Below, piece after piece: positions 23,821 to 37,130 of a DNA stretch of 64,000 nt. The translations under genes were made by a program, and so were the position numbers. The notes below the pieces were generated by a model. The model searched no databases and was not told the origin of the DNA. It saw only the letters and a list, made by a program, of their open reading frames with translations. Position 1 is the first letter of the stretch, and every line of letters begins with the position of its first letter. Source of the DNA: Liolophura sinensis (taxonomy: Eukaryota > Mollusca > Polyplacophora > Chitonida > Chitonidae); the NCBI RefSeq assembly GCF_032854445.1, contig NC_088300.1:30301608-30365607 (forward strand). The letters are read 5' to 3'.

Positions 23821-26800
23821 TAAGCTTTTAATTCAACGGCGGTGATAAGTGATCGTGGGTTAGAGATTGTCGACACTTTACCTCCTGAGAGCCTATAAAC
23901 CAGGGGCGTAAATCCGGTCTCAGACAACACAGCTGTAGTAAATCTTCGTCCTGTAAAACCGATCATACCGGTTGCTAAGTCAGACTGCACTAACGTCTAA
24001 CCTGAAAGACTTGGGACGAAATCTTAGACAGAGCATTTATCATCAAGCACGTTTATCTTCAGAAGAGGACACTACATTCCACATTCCAAGTTCTTCTGAA
24101 ATAACGTAAAGTTAATCCCTACACTCTTACAGGCATTAAAATGTCTGATAAGATGTTTGAGAGCAAAGTAATATAGCCGAGAAAATTATTTTGGAAAGCA
24201 TATTAAAATGAAGGATCTCAAGGCAAAAGAGTCGAAAACTTATCTACAGTTACTGTCAAAACACAAATTAAAACGCTACATCACTGAAAATAACTGGTCT
24301 TTGACCAATCAGATCTCATGCTCTCGCTGCTTTGCAAAGATGTTTGTAATGGTCGGTGGTTAACTCATATATCCTTCTCCCATAAACCTAACGGTTTTAA
24401 TAAAAAGTAAATATTCTTAAAGGAAAATACCTCCAAAGAGCAAAGTAGGCATCATTAGAGCACTTAAAATTATGCATATATATTCTTTCATTTATTTTTC
24501 CAGATTTTTGTGGAAAGAGTTAAAGGTGCTCAAACATCTGACTTCAGAGGTGAGCTTTATGGACCATACTATCAGAGGTTAGGCACTCTGACGTCCCAGG
24601 AACTTTATCCAACTCTAATCACCACACTGAATGTCAGCATAACTCGAGTGAAAGATTACTAAAATAATATTCCCAAAAATTCATTCCTTCTGGTGAACAT
24701 CAGGAAAAAAAAGCGATGTGACGTCAGAGTTCCTAGATACCGTGAATATGGCTCATAAAGCCCACCTTTTCAAATATGTGAATGATACGTGAATGCCATT
24801 CAACACTCTAAAAAACATCTGAAAAATAGTTTTCATTTGTCTTTATGACAACGTTTTTTAATTTAAACAAGACAAACCAATCAATTCAAACAAGGGGCTG
24901 TCAAGATGAATTCAATACTTACACTGAATGTCTCGCTAAACACAAAATTTATGTTATAAACCAGAAATTTTGTTATCCTAAAAGCTTAAAATATTTCTTT
25001 CTAGCAACAGGTGCCGATCTGGTAACTCTTCGATTTAAAGTCAGAAGGTAGTTCTTGATGCATCTAAAGCCAGATGAAACGTTGTTGCAATGCTATTATT
25101 CGCCCAGACATCATATTTAGACGCAATACTTCACGCACTGGTTAGATTTACATAATCAGTACCTTCGAGATAGCTTTGCAGCGAGACAGCGTTACGTAAT
25201 CAAAATGGCTATAAAGAATGAATGGCCAGAACTTCACATTAGAAATACTCCAATCAACAATATGTGCAATTAACTTGGAAAATTGTGGCCCCAAAATCCA
25301 TACGCAATAACACTAATGGACATAAATTGAGGGAAAATTCTATATTTAGCATTTAGTTGAAACGTAAATGTCTTCACAATAAGGTTAATCCTGAACAAAA
25401 AGAAAGGAAAAACAACAAAAATAATTAACACCAATGGCAGATTGCTGAAAGCAATTCACATGTGAAAATATGGCGCGGGTCGGACCCAGGACGAGCATAT
25501 CTATGATGCCAGCCGTGACAAACTCATAGTGTCAACGGCATCAGAAGATACCGGCCCACCAAGTGATGACACCTGCCGGCAAGTAAATGCCAAAAGCCAC
25601 TTCACTATAGATACAGGGGTTTTGCCTTAAGCTGTCTGCGGAGAAATTTTCGACCGGGGAAGATCGACAGATACTAGCAGTTGTCGACTGACCTCAAGAA
25701 AGTGTTATCAGACTCTCTCTTACACACTATACATCATCAATATTAATGACTTTATGCCGTCTTGCGGAGTGTACCGGCAAATGCAGCTGTTCAGTTCTCT
25801 CAGGGGGTAAAGCTTTAAACACCAATGGCTGCTCAGAACATGCAATAAGATTTGAATGGAAAAATGTCTGAAATTAGTGGTCCCCACAACACAATTATTG
25901 TAAAAGGTTGCGTAAGGCATTTAAGTGGCTTTTACATTCATGTCCAAATGGGAGTTTTCATGTAACTGAACAATTTTATTATTCACCTCTTTCCGATCTT
26001 CCGGGCGATGTTTTATCGCGCCAGTGAACTCAATCTTTGTTTGTTTATTTGGTTGGCAGTGTTGCCAATTCACAGTGACGTCGGTAATCTTTTTATGCCA
26101 CTTTTCACATTTTATAACGCATATTGACAGCGTATTCAAAAGATTATAATCTTTTCCCGGATTCACTTGACTTATGGTCAAAGAGATAGTCAACACATTG
26201 ACACATAGTCACTTTAAACGACTCCATCCTCTGTCACTGTCCATCCTATATCTGTCCATCCATCCGTTTATGTGTAATACTTTGTTGTCACCGCCTCTGT
26301 ACGATCAATTTTTGGCCACATTTTATGTCTTGATCTTATTTTCCCTTTAAGGCTGTGGTCCTTTACTAAGGAGAAAACCATAATGAATGGATCAAGTAAG
26401 CTGAAAAAGTTTACCAAACATTTGAATGACTTCTTTGTAAACACCATCAATACCATATGTAGAGGTGCATGTGACTAAGAAATTCATAAAATGTTTACGT
26501 GGCCTGAATTCAGAACACATGCATACCAATAATTGTTTCAATTGATCGTGGAGATCATGTCTACGTGTTGAAAACTTTATAGCTCGCAACGTAATCCGAG
26601 AAGTTCTTGGAAATCTGTATAATCTGTAATGTAGGTGTTATGTCTACGTAAGTTCAACTTCAAAAGACCCAACCGTCTCAACAGAAACAAACATTACAGT
26701 TATATGAAGCTGACACGATTCGGTAAGCATATAGAGAATTTCATGATAACAAAGCCAGCTCTGTTCAAATTTTTCGTCGAAGGTTTGGAGGAAACTTTTT

Positions 26801-28319
26801 AGCATATCAGGCATGCCCTGGTTGGCCCGATGCCCACCAAATTATCATCAAGTGTGATTCTTATTTAAACACCGTTATTTGGTGTATGAAACAGATTCGT
26901 TTTCTTCTCATAAATGTTAATGATGAAAATAAGCGGACAAACAGCGTGTGCCCTCGAGCTCTTCCATGGTCGATCCGTGTAACACAGGGACAAAGTAATT
27001 TCATTTGATGGACTTTTCATAGAATCTGATCGTGTTTTCTGCTTGTGATCTCCCTGATAACAACCGTTTTCTCAGTATATACTTATATAGGTTCAAACTG
27101 ATAATTTAGCTTGGATAATAGCCCAAGCTTCCGTATTAACGATGTAGTCAACGGAAAGACGCGATGTCCTGCTATCGTAGCAATGTGTGCGAGTGCATCA
27201 GATTGTTTGTATTCAAACTCACAGATGCCCAAATTGCACTGAAAGTTCACCTGAATGATATTTGTTTCTTTTCTTAGTTTTCTCTGGCAAATTGGAAGCA
27301 CGTCAGTTAAACTCATATTATGTATTTCGCTGTATTAAGCCACTCGAGGGAATGTTCGACCCAACAATATAACACTTTCCATAGTACCGCATAAAAATTG
27401 CATTTGTACTGCACATCTATATATTACTTTAGGGCAACAAGTTCAAATGGGTGGTAAAGACGTTTGTGAGGCAGCTAGTATGAAACAAAGGATGGAAAGG
27501 ACACTCATTTGACGGGTTTTTCATGCCAGTCAAGAACGTATCCGCAATAGGCCCTGTGAATCCATGTGCCTGCGATAACATTTTCCCATGTTGGCTATAA
27601 ACCTCACTAAGAAAGGCAAAACTGAAAAAAATTAAGCCAAATCAACATTGTTAATTAAATAACATTAGAAATACATGTATACATACAAATAAGTGTAAAG
27701 TGACATACACATTTTTGGGATTTTCTTTGTACTAAAAGTAAAATTCCATTATTTTTAACAGAAACTGTTCCTATGTCACATATCACATTATGTCTGTGGC
27801 CCATCCTTGTCCAAGGTTCGCTTAAGGCATTACAATGCCACCGCTGGCCCTGAAAATCGAACAGAGCCTTATGTGTGCCTTGAACATAGAATGAGAAGAG
27901 CCCGTCGGGAATGCATAAAACACTTCTCGACACAAGCCGTGTGATGCAGATCGTCACCGGCAGCAGATAAATCTCACTCCTAAAGAACTGGCGTGGAAAA
28001 CAGCTATTATGTCTCCTTAAAGGAAGATACATTGGCCTGATGTCGATGTGGAGGTATTACCTTTGGGACAAAGGTCTCAAATCTTGGAAAATCTCACTTT
28101 GACCTCTGCATTCACAGTTTACTTTATCTGTTGGAAAATCCATTTAATCGACAACTAAAAGGCCTTTAATGGCTTCTCTGTGTATCGGACAGTGTTTGCA
28201 ATTGTATTTTATTGGGTAGGTTTTGTCATCTTTTTCTTTTTAATACACTGGGGAAAACTCACGTGTTTTCCGCACAAAGAGATTTTCATAAAAAAAACTG
28301 AATTCGTATGTCAACCGGT

Positions 28320-28365
28320 TTTTGTTTGTTTTGGGGTTTTTTGTTTTGTTTTGTTTTGTTTTTTA
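28320..28365. repeat. T/G-rich simple repeat
   Basis: Repeated TTTTG units in an otherwise ordinary intron sequence. Confidence 0.85.
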
Positions 28366-28778
28366 CTGTTTACGTGAATTGTGTATATCTTTAGCTCATT
28401 CCAGAAACACATGTCGCTTAGAGTCGTTGAAGTTAATTTATTTGATTCATTTTTAAAGCTTTACTGAAGGATGTCTTACTTTGCCGATTACTACCACGTT
28501 TATGCGTAGTGGAAACTAATTAGTGGAAACCGAAGAGACTGGATTAAACCGCCCGCTTCTCTTGGAACCTGACCCGCGGCAGAAACAGCGAGACCTAAGA
28601 TTGAACCTGTGACCTCAACGGTGACGGACTGATTGGTTTGGTGAGAGCGTCGCTTAAGGCTCCTCTTAAGTGATGTATGGTGGTATATACTGCCTCATAA
28701 AAGAAATGACAACACTAAACCAAACGTGTATATGCATCGATAAGGCATCCCAAAGGAAGTTTTAAAAGCAAGATCTTT

Positions 28779-28818
28779 GTGACGTTGCACAACCGAGATT
28801 TTGTGACGTTGCACAACA
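28779..28818. repeat. Short direct duplication
   Basis: TTTGTGACGTTGCACAAC occurs twice, 23 bases apart. Confidence 0.8.
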
Positions 28819-31449
28819 AAGTTAGCCAACTCCCGCACATTAGTACAATCGGAATGCCACTAGGTTTACCTTTTAACCATTTGTCCGTGGGTTACGAGTG
28901 ACGCGACATCGTGTTTCAAGTTGCTCTAACCCGGGTCATCGCATGGCCCCGTAAGAGATCCTGATTAAAAGTTGATTGATGGACTTGCCAACCACGTCAG
29001 AAAACAATGTAGGATTTCCACCCTTTTGTCATAATAACTCATGATACATTATTTCTTTTCTTTTTTTATTGCATAATATATGACATTTCTAAATTACGTC
29101 TATTTGTTAGGAACTTTGCTTTCTAGGCTTAATTGTTTAGAAAACAATCCGTTTTTCAATTTAAACTTTATCAGCACGCGTTACCTGTAGAGGAATTTTC
29201 GGTTCGCGGTGTACATTTTATTATCGACATAGGTTAGGCGACAGCTGCAAATGCTATACTGACTGATGTTGACAAACGAGAATCTATATGAACAGATTAA
29301 TAATCTTTTTTTTTCTATTTATATTAAAATGATAATATACCCCAAGGGCCTGGTTGCAACTGATTTTCAACACAAAATATACTGTTTGTTAGTATTTTAT
29401 CTACACTATTAATTTTGAGCTGTAATCAGTTTTGAACAGGTCAAAAACCTGGCGTTAATGAAAAGTATTTATATATTTCGGAGTCTGTCTGTTTATATTT
29501 AAGTGAAAATGTTTGATAAAAAAAACACTTACAATTTCCGTTGTCACGTGTCATCAGCTCCCTCCGACCAATCACGTGATGGTAATTATGAGAACCTTCA
29601 CGTGATGACTCCGGTTTAGCAGACGACACCAATGTTTTTCACATTATGCTAAACAGGCATGACGTCAGCTTTAATAGGTGTGGGGAATGTGGTCTTTTGA
29701 GAAACAGAAAGTTTTCATTCCAACTCATTTGTACCTTAAACCATGAACTATAGGTCTAATATTCTATCACTGAGAGGGACATTTTATCATTTTATTCGAC
29801 TTATATCGTCTATTTCTGCGCACCGGTTAATGTCGTATAATCAAGTAATTCTGACAAGGCGCCAAGTTCAAGAAAAGCTTTAATCTTGGTTGTGGAGAGA
29901 GTTCGAGCTGGATTTGAACACTCTATCATGCACTCTATCGAGGGCCAAGCCATCAAATGCCTCTGCCAGCAATGGCCCGATCATCAGTTGAATTCGTTGC
30001 TGGTGAGAAAACATTACAGTTGTTAAAAGCGTCTATTTTTATTAGGGTGTACCAGTCATAATATGTACACATAACTCATGTGCTTTAACAGGGCACAAAT
30101 ACAGCCTGAAGCATTTATTTTATTACGACCATGAATGAGACAGTGAGACATCCAGGATGCTCCATCCACTTTGTTCTCAAGAAGTGCGGGGTACTTTCTT
30201 TGTTGGTTGAAACAGTGTTCTCCGTTAAATCTTTTTGTCGGGAAATGACATTGTCACGGTGAAAACATGATTTACGAGATTAGCAACGAAAAAATGATTT
30301 ATCCAGTTTTACGCAAAAACAGGAACAAAACAGGTGAAATGGCCTGCTGTTATGCATCTCTAATTTATTTCAATCTATAGCTTTAGCTGTTTATTTACAT
30401 CATCCACGCACTCATAAAATATGACAGTCCGCACAAATCAATGGCACTGTTGGTGTCGATAAAGCGTTCGTTATTGCCTGACTATCCCAAAGCAATAATC
30501 ACTGCAAATATTCTTACGTAATTCTTAACTAAAATATGTGTCGTGGTCATTAACAAATTGTGCGAAACAATTTTCATGGCAATAATTAATTGTCTCAGTT
30601 ATTGACAGAATAAAAAAAACATAGGAGCGTCTGCAACGAAAGATGTTTCCAGGAACACCAGTTGAATAACCAGATCCTCAATGGTGATTAACAATTTTTG
30701 GAGTGGAAGTTATTTCACATTATCATTGAAAATGAACAGACGTAGTGTCAATCCATGTTTAATGAGCCCTGCTCATTAGATGATCTTGTCGTTGATGTAT
30801 GTTCGCTTCATGTGCAGACTGCCACTTTCACATCATATGTGTGTTACTCAGTGAATAGTTATTGCTAGCATTCCACAGTAACGTCATAAAAAAGGCTATA
30901 CTCTTGTAGCATTATTAAGAATTATGTGGCTAAAAATGATGTATTTGGTTACCCTGATGTATGGATGCAGAATTGAACATATGTCTTTGCAGATGAACAG
31001 TAGGTGATAAATGTAGACATGCCACGTGATAACGAAATACGCTCATATATATCGTACATCGTTAATACGGCCTAGTGCCAATACCTTTTCTGCATTTACC
31101 ATGGACAATTTGCATCCATCATAATGAAGTTTTGCATAAATCTTGCCGGCGGTAAAACCAATCATACACGCGGCTTGAGCAAGTTGTTTCATCAGTATCT
31201 AGACACAGTCTCCAACTCTCAGCAGAAAACGGCCGTGTTTTCATGAACGTCCGTATACCCACATAAAACCATTTTCCCAGCAGGTCACCCATATATATAC
31301 CCACCGATACATTACTGCAAAAAAGTTGATCTTACCAATATTCATATCCTACGGGTATACCTCCTAAAAAAATAATCGTTCCAAACAATATATAAACACT
31401 ACGGAAACACGTCTGCCAAAAGGCTAAGTTGTAACATAAACTGTACTGT

Positions 31450-31895
31450 ACAGATACACATTCACCGACTATTCTTCCTACGGAAAGCTATATCCTGCCA
31501 ATACACTTCTACCGGCTAGCGACTTCTTTTTACGGAAAGTTATGCCCTAGATACACTTTCAACAACAGCTGAGTTCTTCTTACGGAAATCTATACCCTTC
31601 AGACAGACTTCCACCAACAGCCGAGTTCTTCTTACTATACCCTAAAGATACACTTCCACTGATTATCGAATTCTTCTTACAGAAAGCTATGTCGTGCCGA
31701 TTTTGCCGACTACCGAGTTCGTCTTACGGAAAGCTATATCCTGCAGACAGACTTCCACCGGAAATCTATTCCCTACAGATACACTTCCACCAACAGCCGA
31801 ATTTTTTTTACGGAAGGATATACCCTATAGATACACTTCCACCAAAGGCCGAGTTTTTCTTGCCGAAAAATATACCCTGTATGTAAACTTCTCCC
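31450..31895. repeat. Minisatellite, unit about 46-52 bp, roughly nine copies
   Basis: Recurring blocks AGATACACTTCCACCAACAG, CCGAGTTCTTCTTACGGAAA and GCTATACCCT, with unit starts near 31452, 31500, 31551, 31597, 31645, 31743, 31776, 31826 and 31879. One unit is shortened to about 33 bp. Open frames here are a by-product of the repetition. Confidence 0.85.
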
Positions 31896-32375
31896 ATATT
31901 TTAGCTGATATATCAATACATCAAACTTTTCTCCAAAATGCAAGGTTGTTTTCGCCAACCTTTGGAAGAAATACTTCTATAAAGGTCAAACTGTACTCAC
32001 TGAATTCAGTATCAGTATACACTAGAGCAACTTCTATGAAGCAAAAATATATTGTTCTCGGCAATATCTCTACACGACATCCGCCTAATTAATCACGTTG
32101 CCATTGATATCTTTACCCATATCTTCTTATTTCCCACAAAATGTTCTTTTCAACCATATCTGCACCACACAGCCACTACTGTATATTGTATCGCACACTT
32201 CATGAACAAGTGTCGAATAATATGGATTTAACCATGTTAGACACGTGTCTTTTCTTTGCGGCCGGTGAAAATTTTGGGCAAAATCATTCGTAGGGTACTG
32301 AGGAGAGAGAAAAGAAAAAAAAATCACTGAATGTTCTTCTTTGTTGTCCACCTTTCCTCATGTATTAAATATAAG

Positions 32376-32765
32376 CGTCATGTCCGAAATTCATATACCA
32401 TTCGTAGTCCGTAAACGGCGTTCCAAGTCGATAATAGCAAGATCCATTTCCAAAACAACGGTTAACACTAGCTCCCAAAGACAAAGGTATGTAAGAAATT
32501 ATGCAAATAGGAAATGAAGCCGGTAACACACAAGAGAGACGCGGTCTTCAGTTTTCAATGATGCCGGGCAGACAGTTGATATTTCGGGCATGAATTCCAT
32601 ATCAAACTTCAAATTCGTAGTCCATGAATGAGTTCCAGGTCAAATAACAGTTAAACAAGGCGCACTTTGATTGCAACTGTTTATAAAGGCATCATGCAGA
32701 TGTAATGAGCATGGCTGCCTTTTCGGCCCCAAGCCCCAGGTTAAGCGGTATTAGATACAGTTTCA
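32376..32765. repeat. R5 dispersed repeat, copy 2
   Basis: Shares with 22884-23315 the ordered blocks GATAATAGCAAGATCCA (versus AATAATCGCAAGGCCAA), TTTTCAATGATG, ACTTTGATTGCAACTG and AGCGGTATTAGA. It also has an internal imperfect duplication (ATTCGTAGTCC at about 32401 and 32607). Confidence 0.5.
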
Positions 32766-33063
32766 AAATGACGAGCGTACAGACCTCAACCGAACATACT
32801 TGCCTATAGTTATGTTGTTTCGTTTGTTTCACTTCACTCAGTTAACTCGTCGACCTTTTCCATCACCTGTTCAGCTTCTCTCATTTTATCTATAGCGGTT
32901 GTAAAATTCCTTGTGCACGATAGATATGTTCAACTATAATACAGATGCACCTGTGTAGATTATGACATGTCATTTTGTGCTAAAGCGGAGTCATTGATCA
33001 TTTGTAATAAATAATACATTATATAGTATAGTGAATACTATAATTTCCTACTCTCTGTTTCAG

Positions 33064-33478
33064 ATACTATGCTATAGTGCATCCCTTGAGCTCGATGAAG
33101 ATCCACAGCAAATCCCGGACACGGAAGATCATTTTGGCCACCTGGATTATACCATGTATTCTAGCTTCTCCGTATCTATTTTGCCGTAGCTACTCGGTGA
33201 CCATTCACAGCGAGTTAGGTACCGTGACCAGACAGATATGTAATGATAAGTTTGATGAGATAGACGTGCTGATGTACGGCCCAGAATCCCGAGGGTCAGG
33301 GTTGTTCCGGACCGGATTTTTCATGTTCCTGTGCGTGTCAATGTACATCGTCCCCATGCTAATCATTGCCGTCACGTGCTGTAGAATTGCAGTGTCTCTC
33401 CTCCAGCCAGTGGTCGTTAAGCGCCACAAATCAGGCAGTAGGGGGAACCCCAAGGAACAAGATGAAAATAAAAGAAAG
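33064..33478 (+). CDS. Class A GPCR, coding exon 2 (end of TM3 to third intracellular loop)
   Basis: Residues 151-289 of the receptor. The acceptor is CTCTCTGTTTCAG and the joined codon completes ER/YYAIVHPL, the conserved start of intracellular loop 2, so the splice is well supported. TM4 (171-190) has the invariant Trp (W178) followed by Pro. Extracellular loop 2 contains C210, the expected disulphide partner of C126. TM5 (233-262) has P248 in the position of the class A TM5 proline. Intracellular loop 3 (263-289) is short, basic and hydrophilic. The donor is AAG/GTAAGA in phase 0. Reading on into the intron would add 34 residues before a stop at 33581 and give a receptor lacking TM6 and TM7. 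The exon lies 11.8 kb downstream of exon 1. Confidence 0.95.
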
Positions 33479-34785
33479 GTAAGAAAACATGCGGAAATTC
33501 ACAGTAGCGCCTACATCTTCGTTATTGGTTTTCGTGTCGTCTTCCACGAAGGCTCTTCGCTATGTGTCAAAAACTGCGACTGAAGGACCGACAGACAGAC
33601 AGAATGACCGATGTATAGAGCGGCCTAATCACAAAAAAACATACCTTGCACTCAGGCTCTTCCTTAAGAGTATAATCTGTATTAGAAGGTAGAAAAACCT
33701 GACCTACTGACTGACGATACAGTTTTGCTTTAAGAGACTCTCAGGTAGCTTGCGAGTGTATTTCTTCATGCTTGGGTCGGGTGCATTTCTGCTCTGTCAG
33801 TTCATAAACATGCGCTTTATTAGTTTAAGACGAGCAGCCCCGTAAGTTGTTCTGGCTGTCGGTTGGTTAACTCGGTCGAGGGTCTGTGTGTGGGCCAGTC
33901 CGTCAAATTTTGACAGCCTATATTTTTAACATAGGCCATTCAATCACAACGAGGGGCCAAAGTCCAAGACCACATCGACTTTAGCGGTATGAGATGGTTA
34001 ATGTGAATAAGTTATTCACTTATTATACGCTGCGTAAAAGCGGTAAAAAATAACAACGAGCCACTTACTTCAATTTGGGACCAAATTTATTGGAACGCTA
34101 TTTTTTGCCTCTATATTTGTTACAAGCAGTTCTACAAATTGGTAATTTTACGGCCTTGTTTATTTGAGAAAGTTTTCTCCAATGACAATTGAAGGAACAT
34201 GCAGTAGTGCTGACTAAAGGACAAATTGTAGTAACACTTGACGATGTAGACTTGCATTTGGCATAACGGTATTACATTAGAATATTGAATAAATCTGGCC
34301 TAGTTTTGGCCTAAAATGGTGTGGTCTTGGACCCCTTCATCAAAGTAGAAAGCACATTACCGGTACAGACGAAACGTCAGGTTGTCTACATATCAGCTCT
34401 CGTATCCAATCAGTTCCGAAAGCCCAATGTCGATTCGGTTTAACTGTTTTCCACTTAACCGCAATCGCTTGACATTTTGGTCACTAATATAAACTGTATA
34501 TTTTATACAGCACGATACGTTTTCCAGGTCATGCTTCTCTGTCCATTATACCAATCAAGTGCAATGTACTAATGGTTGTTTTGTAGAAAAACGCAGTTTC
34601 TGCGATATACGAAACTCCAGATGTCCAGAGAGTGTTATGTTTACGGAATAACCCACTATGCGGTTTTAAACACACCTTTCCGCATTCGCCATAATCATAG
34701 TGTTTATAAAGGCTAAGCTTGTCCTGCTGGCAAATATTCTGAAAACGCCAGGAATAGAATGCCACCTGACTATCAGTCTCAAAGT

Positions 34786-34845
34786 TTGTTTATTTATTTT
34801 CAAGATCGGTGTTTTTTGCCATGCTCAAGAATGTCTGTCCTGTAA
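34786..34845 (-). mobile_element. SINE1, degraded 3' fragment
   Basis: TTTGTTTATTTATTTTCAAG, GGTGTTTTTTGCC and TGCTCAAGAATGTC follow the SINE1 3' end on the minus strand. Weak. Confidence 0.45.
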
Positions 34846-36912
34846 CGATTTGATAAAATCTCACTTACCCTCTACAACAGATTTGTCGGGCACCTGTCAA
34901 TCTTCCTGAGAAACATTTTTTCATTGCTTCATTGTTTGAGGTTTTTACAAAAACAAGCTGAATTTCTGTGACATCCTGGAAAAAGTCGATGATGTCTGAC
35001 ACTTACGCTCTGACACGCAAGTGAGCCTGTACGTTGAATACCAAGCAGGCTTTTTCACCTTCGGTTCGTCGCAGTCTATCCACAAGATTCTTTCTACAAG
35101 AGACCAACGTTTATGATCCCGTCGATGTTCCCAGCTGTGATATTTGGTCAAACACGAAAAATATTGCAATAAAATGTTCAGGACTAAATGAGAAGTTAAA
35201 GAACAAAAGTATTTTAGATTGTGTGGATGAACATAGAGCGTGCCAGTGTGACTGTCTAATATCTTTGGCATTTGAACAGCAAAGCTCGTCCAGTAACTGT
35301 GCACAATGCTGAGATAAATATATATTTGGAGTTCTATTATTAAAACATGGCAACGATCTACGAATATTCCAGGCCGTTCAAACCTGAACATTTTGAAAAG
35401 GGAAGGAACTCGCCAAATAATACATGTACGATAATGATTCTTTACAAAATCTCTACATCAGTTGTCCCGGCGTTTCTTTATAGTCTTGAGTTGTATTTGT
35501 TTTATTCGACTGAAGTCTAATAAACGTGCTTACGTTGCTAAGGGATACTGTGTTTTTCTCCATGCAAACTATAGCCAGATTAAACAAAAATAACAACAGA
35601 CAAGTATTGACCAGTTATCAAGAATTATGCTACTCACATTTAAAGTATTCGACGATCTGCTGTTCATCACCTGAAATTTTAATGATGTTTGTCAGAAAGG
35701 AGAAGTGACATGATAGAGCCAAGAACACATATCCTGTCCAACAACGTGTTGCAACGTACCATCTTTTGAATAAAAGATACTATCGGTTTTCAATGGATGT
35801 GATTTTGATGTAACGACAAACAAAATGACAATGACAAGACACGCGTAAGAAGGTAATATTGATAAATGTAAAAACGATGACAGCTGATAATTGGGTTTGG
35901 GATGACAAGCCACGTGACAAATCAGAACATCGATCAATATATTCCAAACTAAGCTGAAAACATCTCAAAGTCTTTGTAATCTCACACAGAAAATGTCACA
36001 AATGCCACCAGGGAGTATTAACGTACAGGCTTTCCATTCACCCCTTTCGGCAAATATCTCCTTTGACAATACATGTAATTTCATTTGACACCAAGGTGAC
36101 AGAGACAAATTATGTTTCCCATGTATGGATAACTTTTCAAATCCTGTTTCTGTTAAGTGGCATAAGCAGATTACTCCATACTCTGTTAATTAATATTCTG
36201 AAGAAGAGTTTAGAATCAAGAAAATAAATATTCTGATGTATTTTACATAAGGTGTAAGATTATGCGTTTTAAATTTCTTTGTCATGGGAACAAATCGCAA
36301 AGATGTTAAGTTTTTGTTTAATCGCCGGACGTCATACGTCTGATGTTCGTTCAGATTGTTACATTTGCTCGTACAGGGTGCAAAAAATGTATAGAATAAC
36401 GAGGTTAACCATACATGAAAAATTCAGTGATCAGCAAAATCCGTGTACATGTATCATTTGTTTTTAGAACATTCATGGCAAAAGAGGCTTGCGTTTCTCT
36501 TCCCAGCCACACTTTGTCGTAAGCGATCCCTAGCGGCAGGACTTGATTTCATTTAGCAAAGGTTCAGCTCGCACATGATAATACGCTACCTATAAAAACA
36601 ACACAAAGCAAGATTTACAACATCCTTTTTGTTCGTGTCTGTTGATTTTACTTTAAAAATATAATCTAAAATGTTTTCATGACTTTAAAATTGTTTATTT
36701 CTGACGTAACAGAGTCAAAATATTGCTCGACAACATAAATTCTGGGTAAGTTATTTTACAACAAATTTCAGATAAAATAACCGAAAAAACACATACCAAA
36801 TTTAATGATTAAAAGTTTGACTCGCATCGTGATCCCGAGGTGTTAAAAATGCAACATATATGAAGAAAAATATTGTTGTTTAACATTGTAACTACATGTA
36901 TGAATCTTTTAA

Positions 36913-36976
36913 GTTATTTATTTATTTATTTGATTGGTGTTTTACGCCGTACTGAAGAATATTTTCACTTATATAA
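36913..36976 (-). mobile_element. SINE1, 3' fragment
   Basis: TTTATTTATTTATTTGATTG, GGTGTTTTACGCCGTACT and GAAGAATATTTTCACTTATA; cut off abruptly where an AT-rich stretch begins. Confidence 0.85.
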
Positions 36977-37130
36977 ATATAACACACATATTCTATTAAT
37001 TCAACATAAATATTCTATTAGACTAACAGGGTATTATGTTGAATATAACAAGACATTATGTTATAATAACAGAATACATTCTAGCATAACTCGGACAACA
37101 GACTTTCTGTTATAATTAACAGATTCATTT
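36977..37130. repeat. AT-rich stretch with small direct and inverted repeats
   Basis: ATATTCTATTA occurs twice (about 36990 and 37011), and ATTCAACATAA with TTATGTTGAAT (about 37000-37045) can pair as a hairpin. It abuts the truncated SINE1. Confidence 0.5.

Larger units (their letters stand above)
21254..33063 (+). other. Receptor intron 1 (11.8 kb, phase 2)
   Basis: Bounded by GTGAGC and TTTCAG. No SINE1 copy was recognised in it, unlike the rest of the window. It contains two copies of repeat R5 (22884-23315, 32376-32765), a 23-bp tandem repeat (23722-23820), a 23-bp duplication (28779-28818), a T/G-rich simple tract (28320-28365) and a ~48-bp minisatellite (31450-31895). No further coding exon could be supported; the reading frames present lack splice sites and recognisable domains. 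Confidence 0.85.

Noticed and set aside
27655-28032. 125-codon minus frame in intron 1
   Set aside because: No domain, no neighbouring exon signals; chance length.
31694-32092. Frame with repeated peptide pattern (PPTAEFFLRK type)
   Set aside because: Created by the ~48-bp minisatellite, whose units change length by non-multiples of three.
35034-35312. Cys-rich 92-codon plus frame that could be the end of a secreted peptide
   Set aside because: No ATG, no splice acceptor between the upstream stop (35022) and the frame, no signal peptide exon nearby, and it lies inside another gene's intron.
34945-35391. 148-codon frame on the minus strand in intron 2
   Set aside because: Inside the receptor intron, antisense, with no domain and overlapping open frames on other frames; length is compatible with chance.
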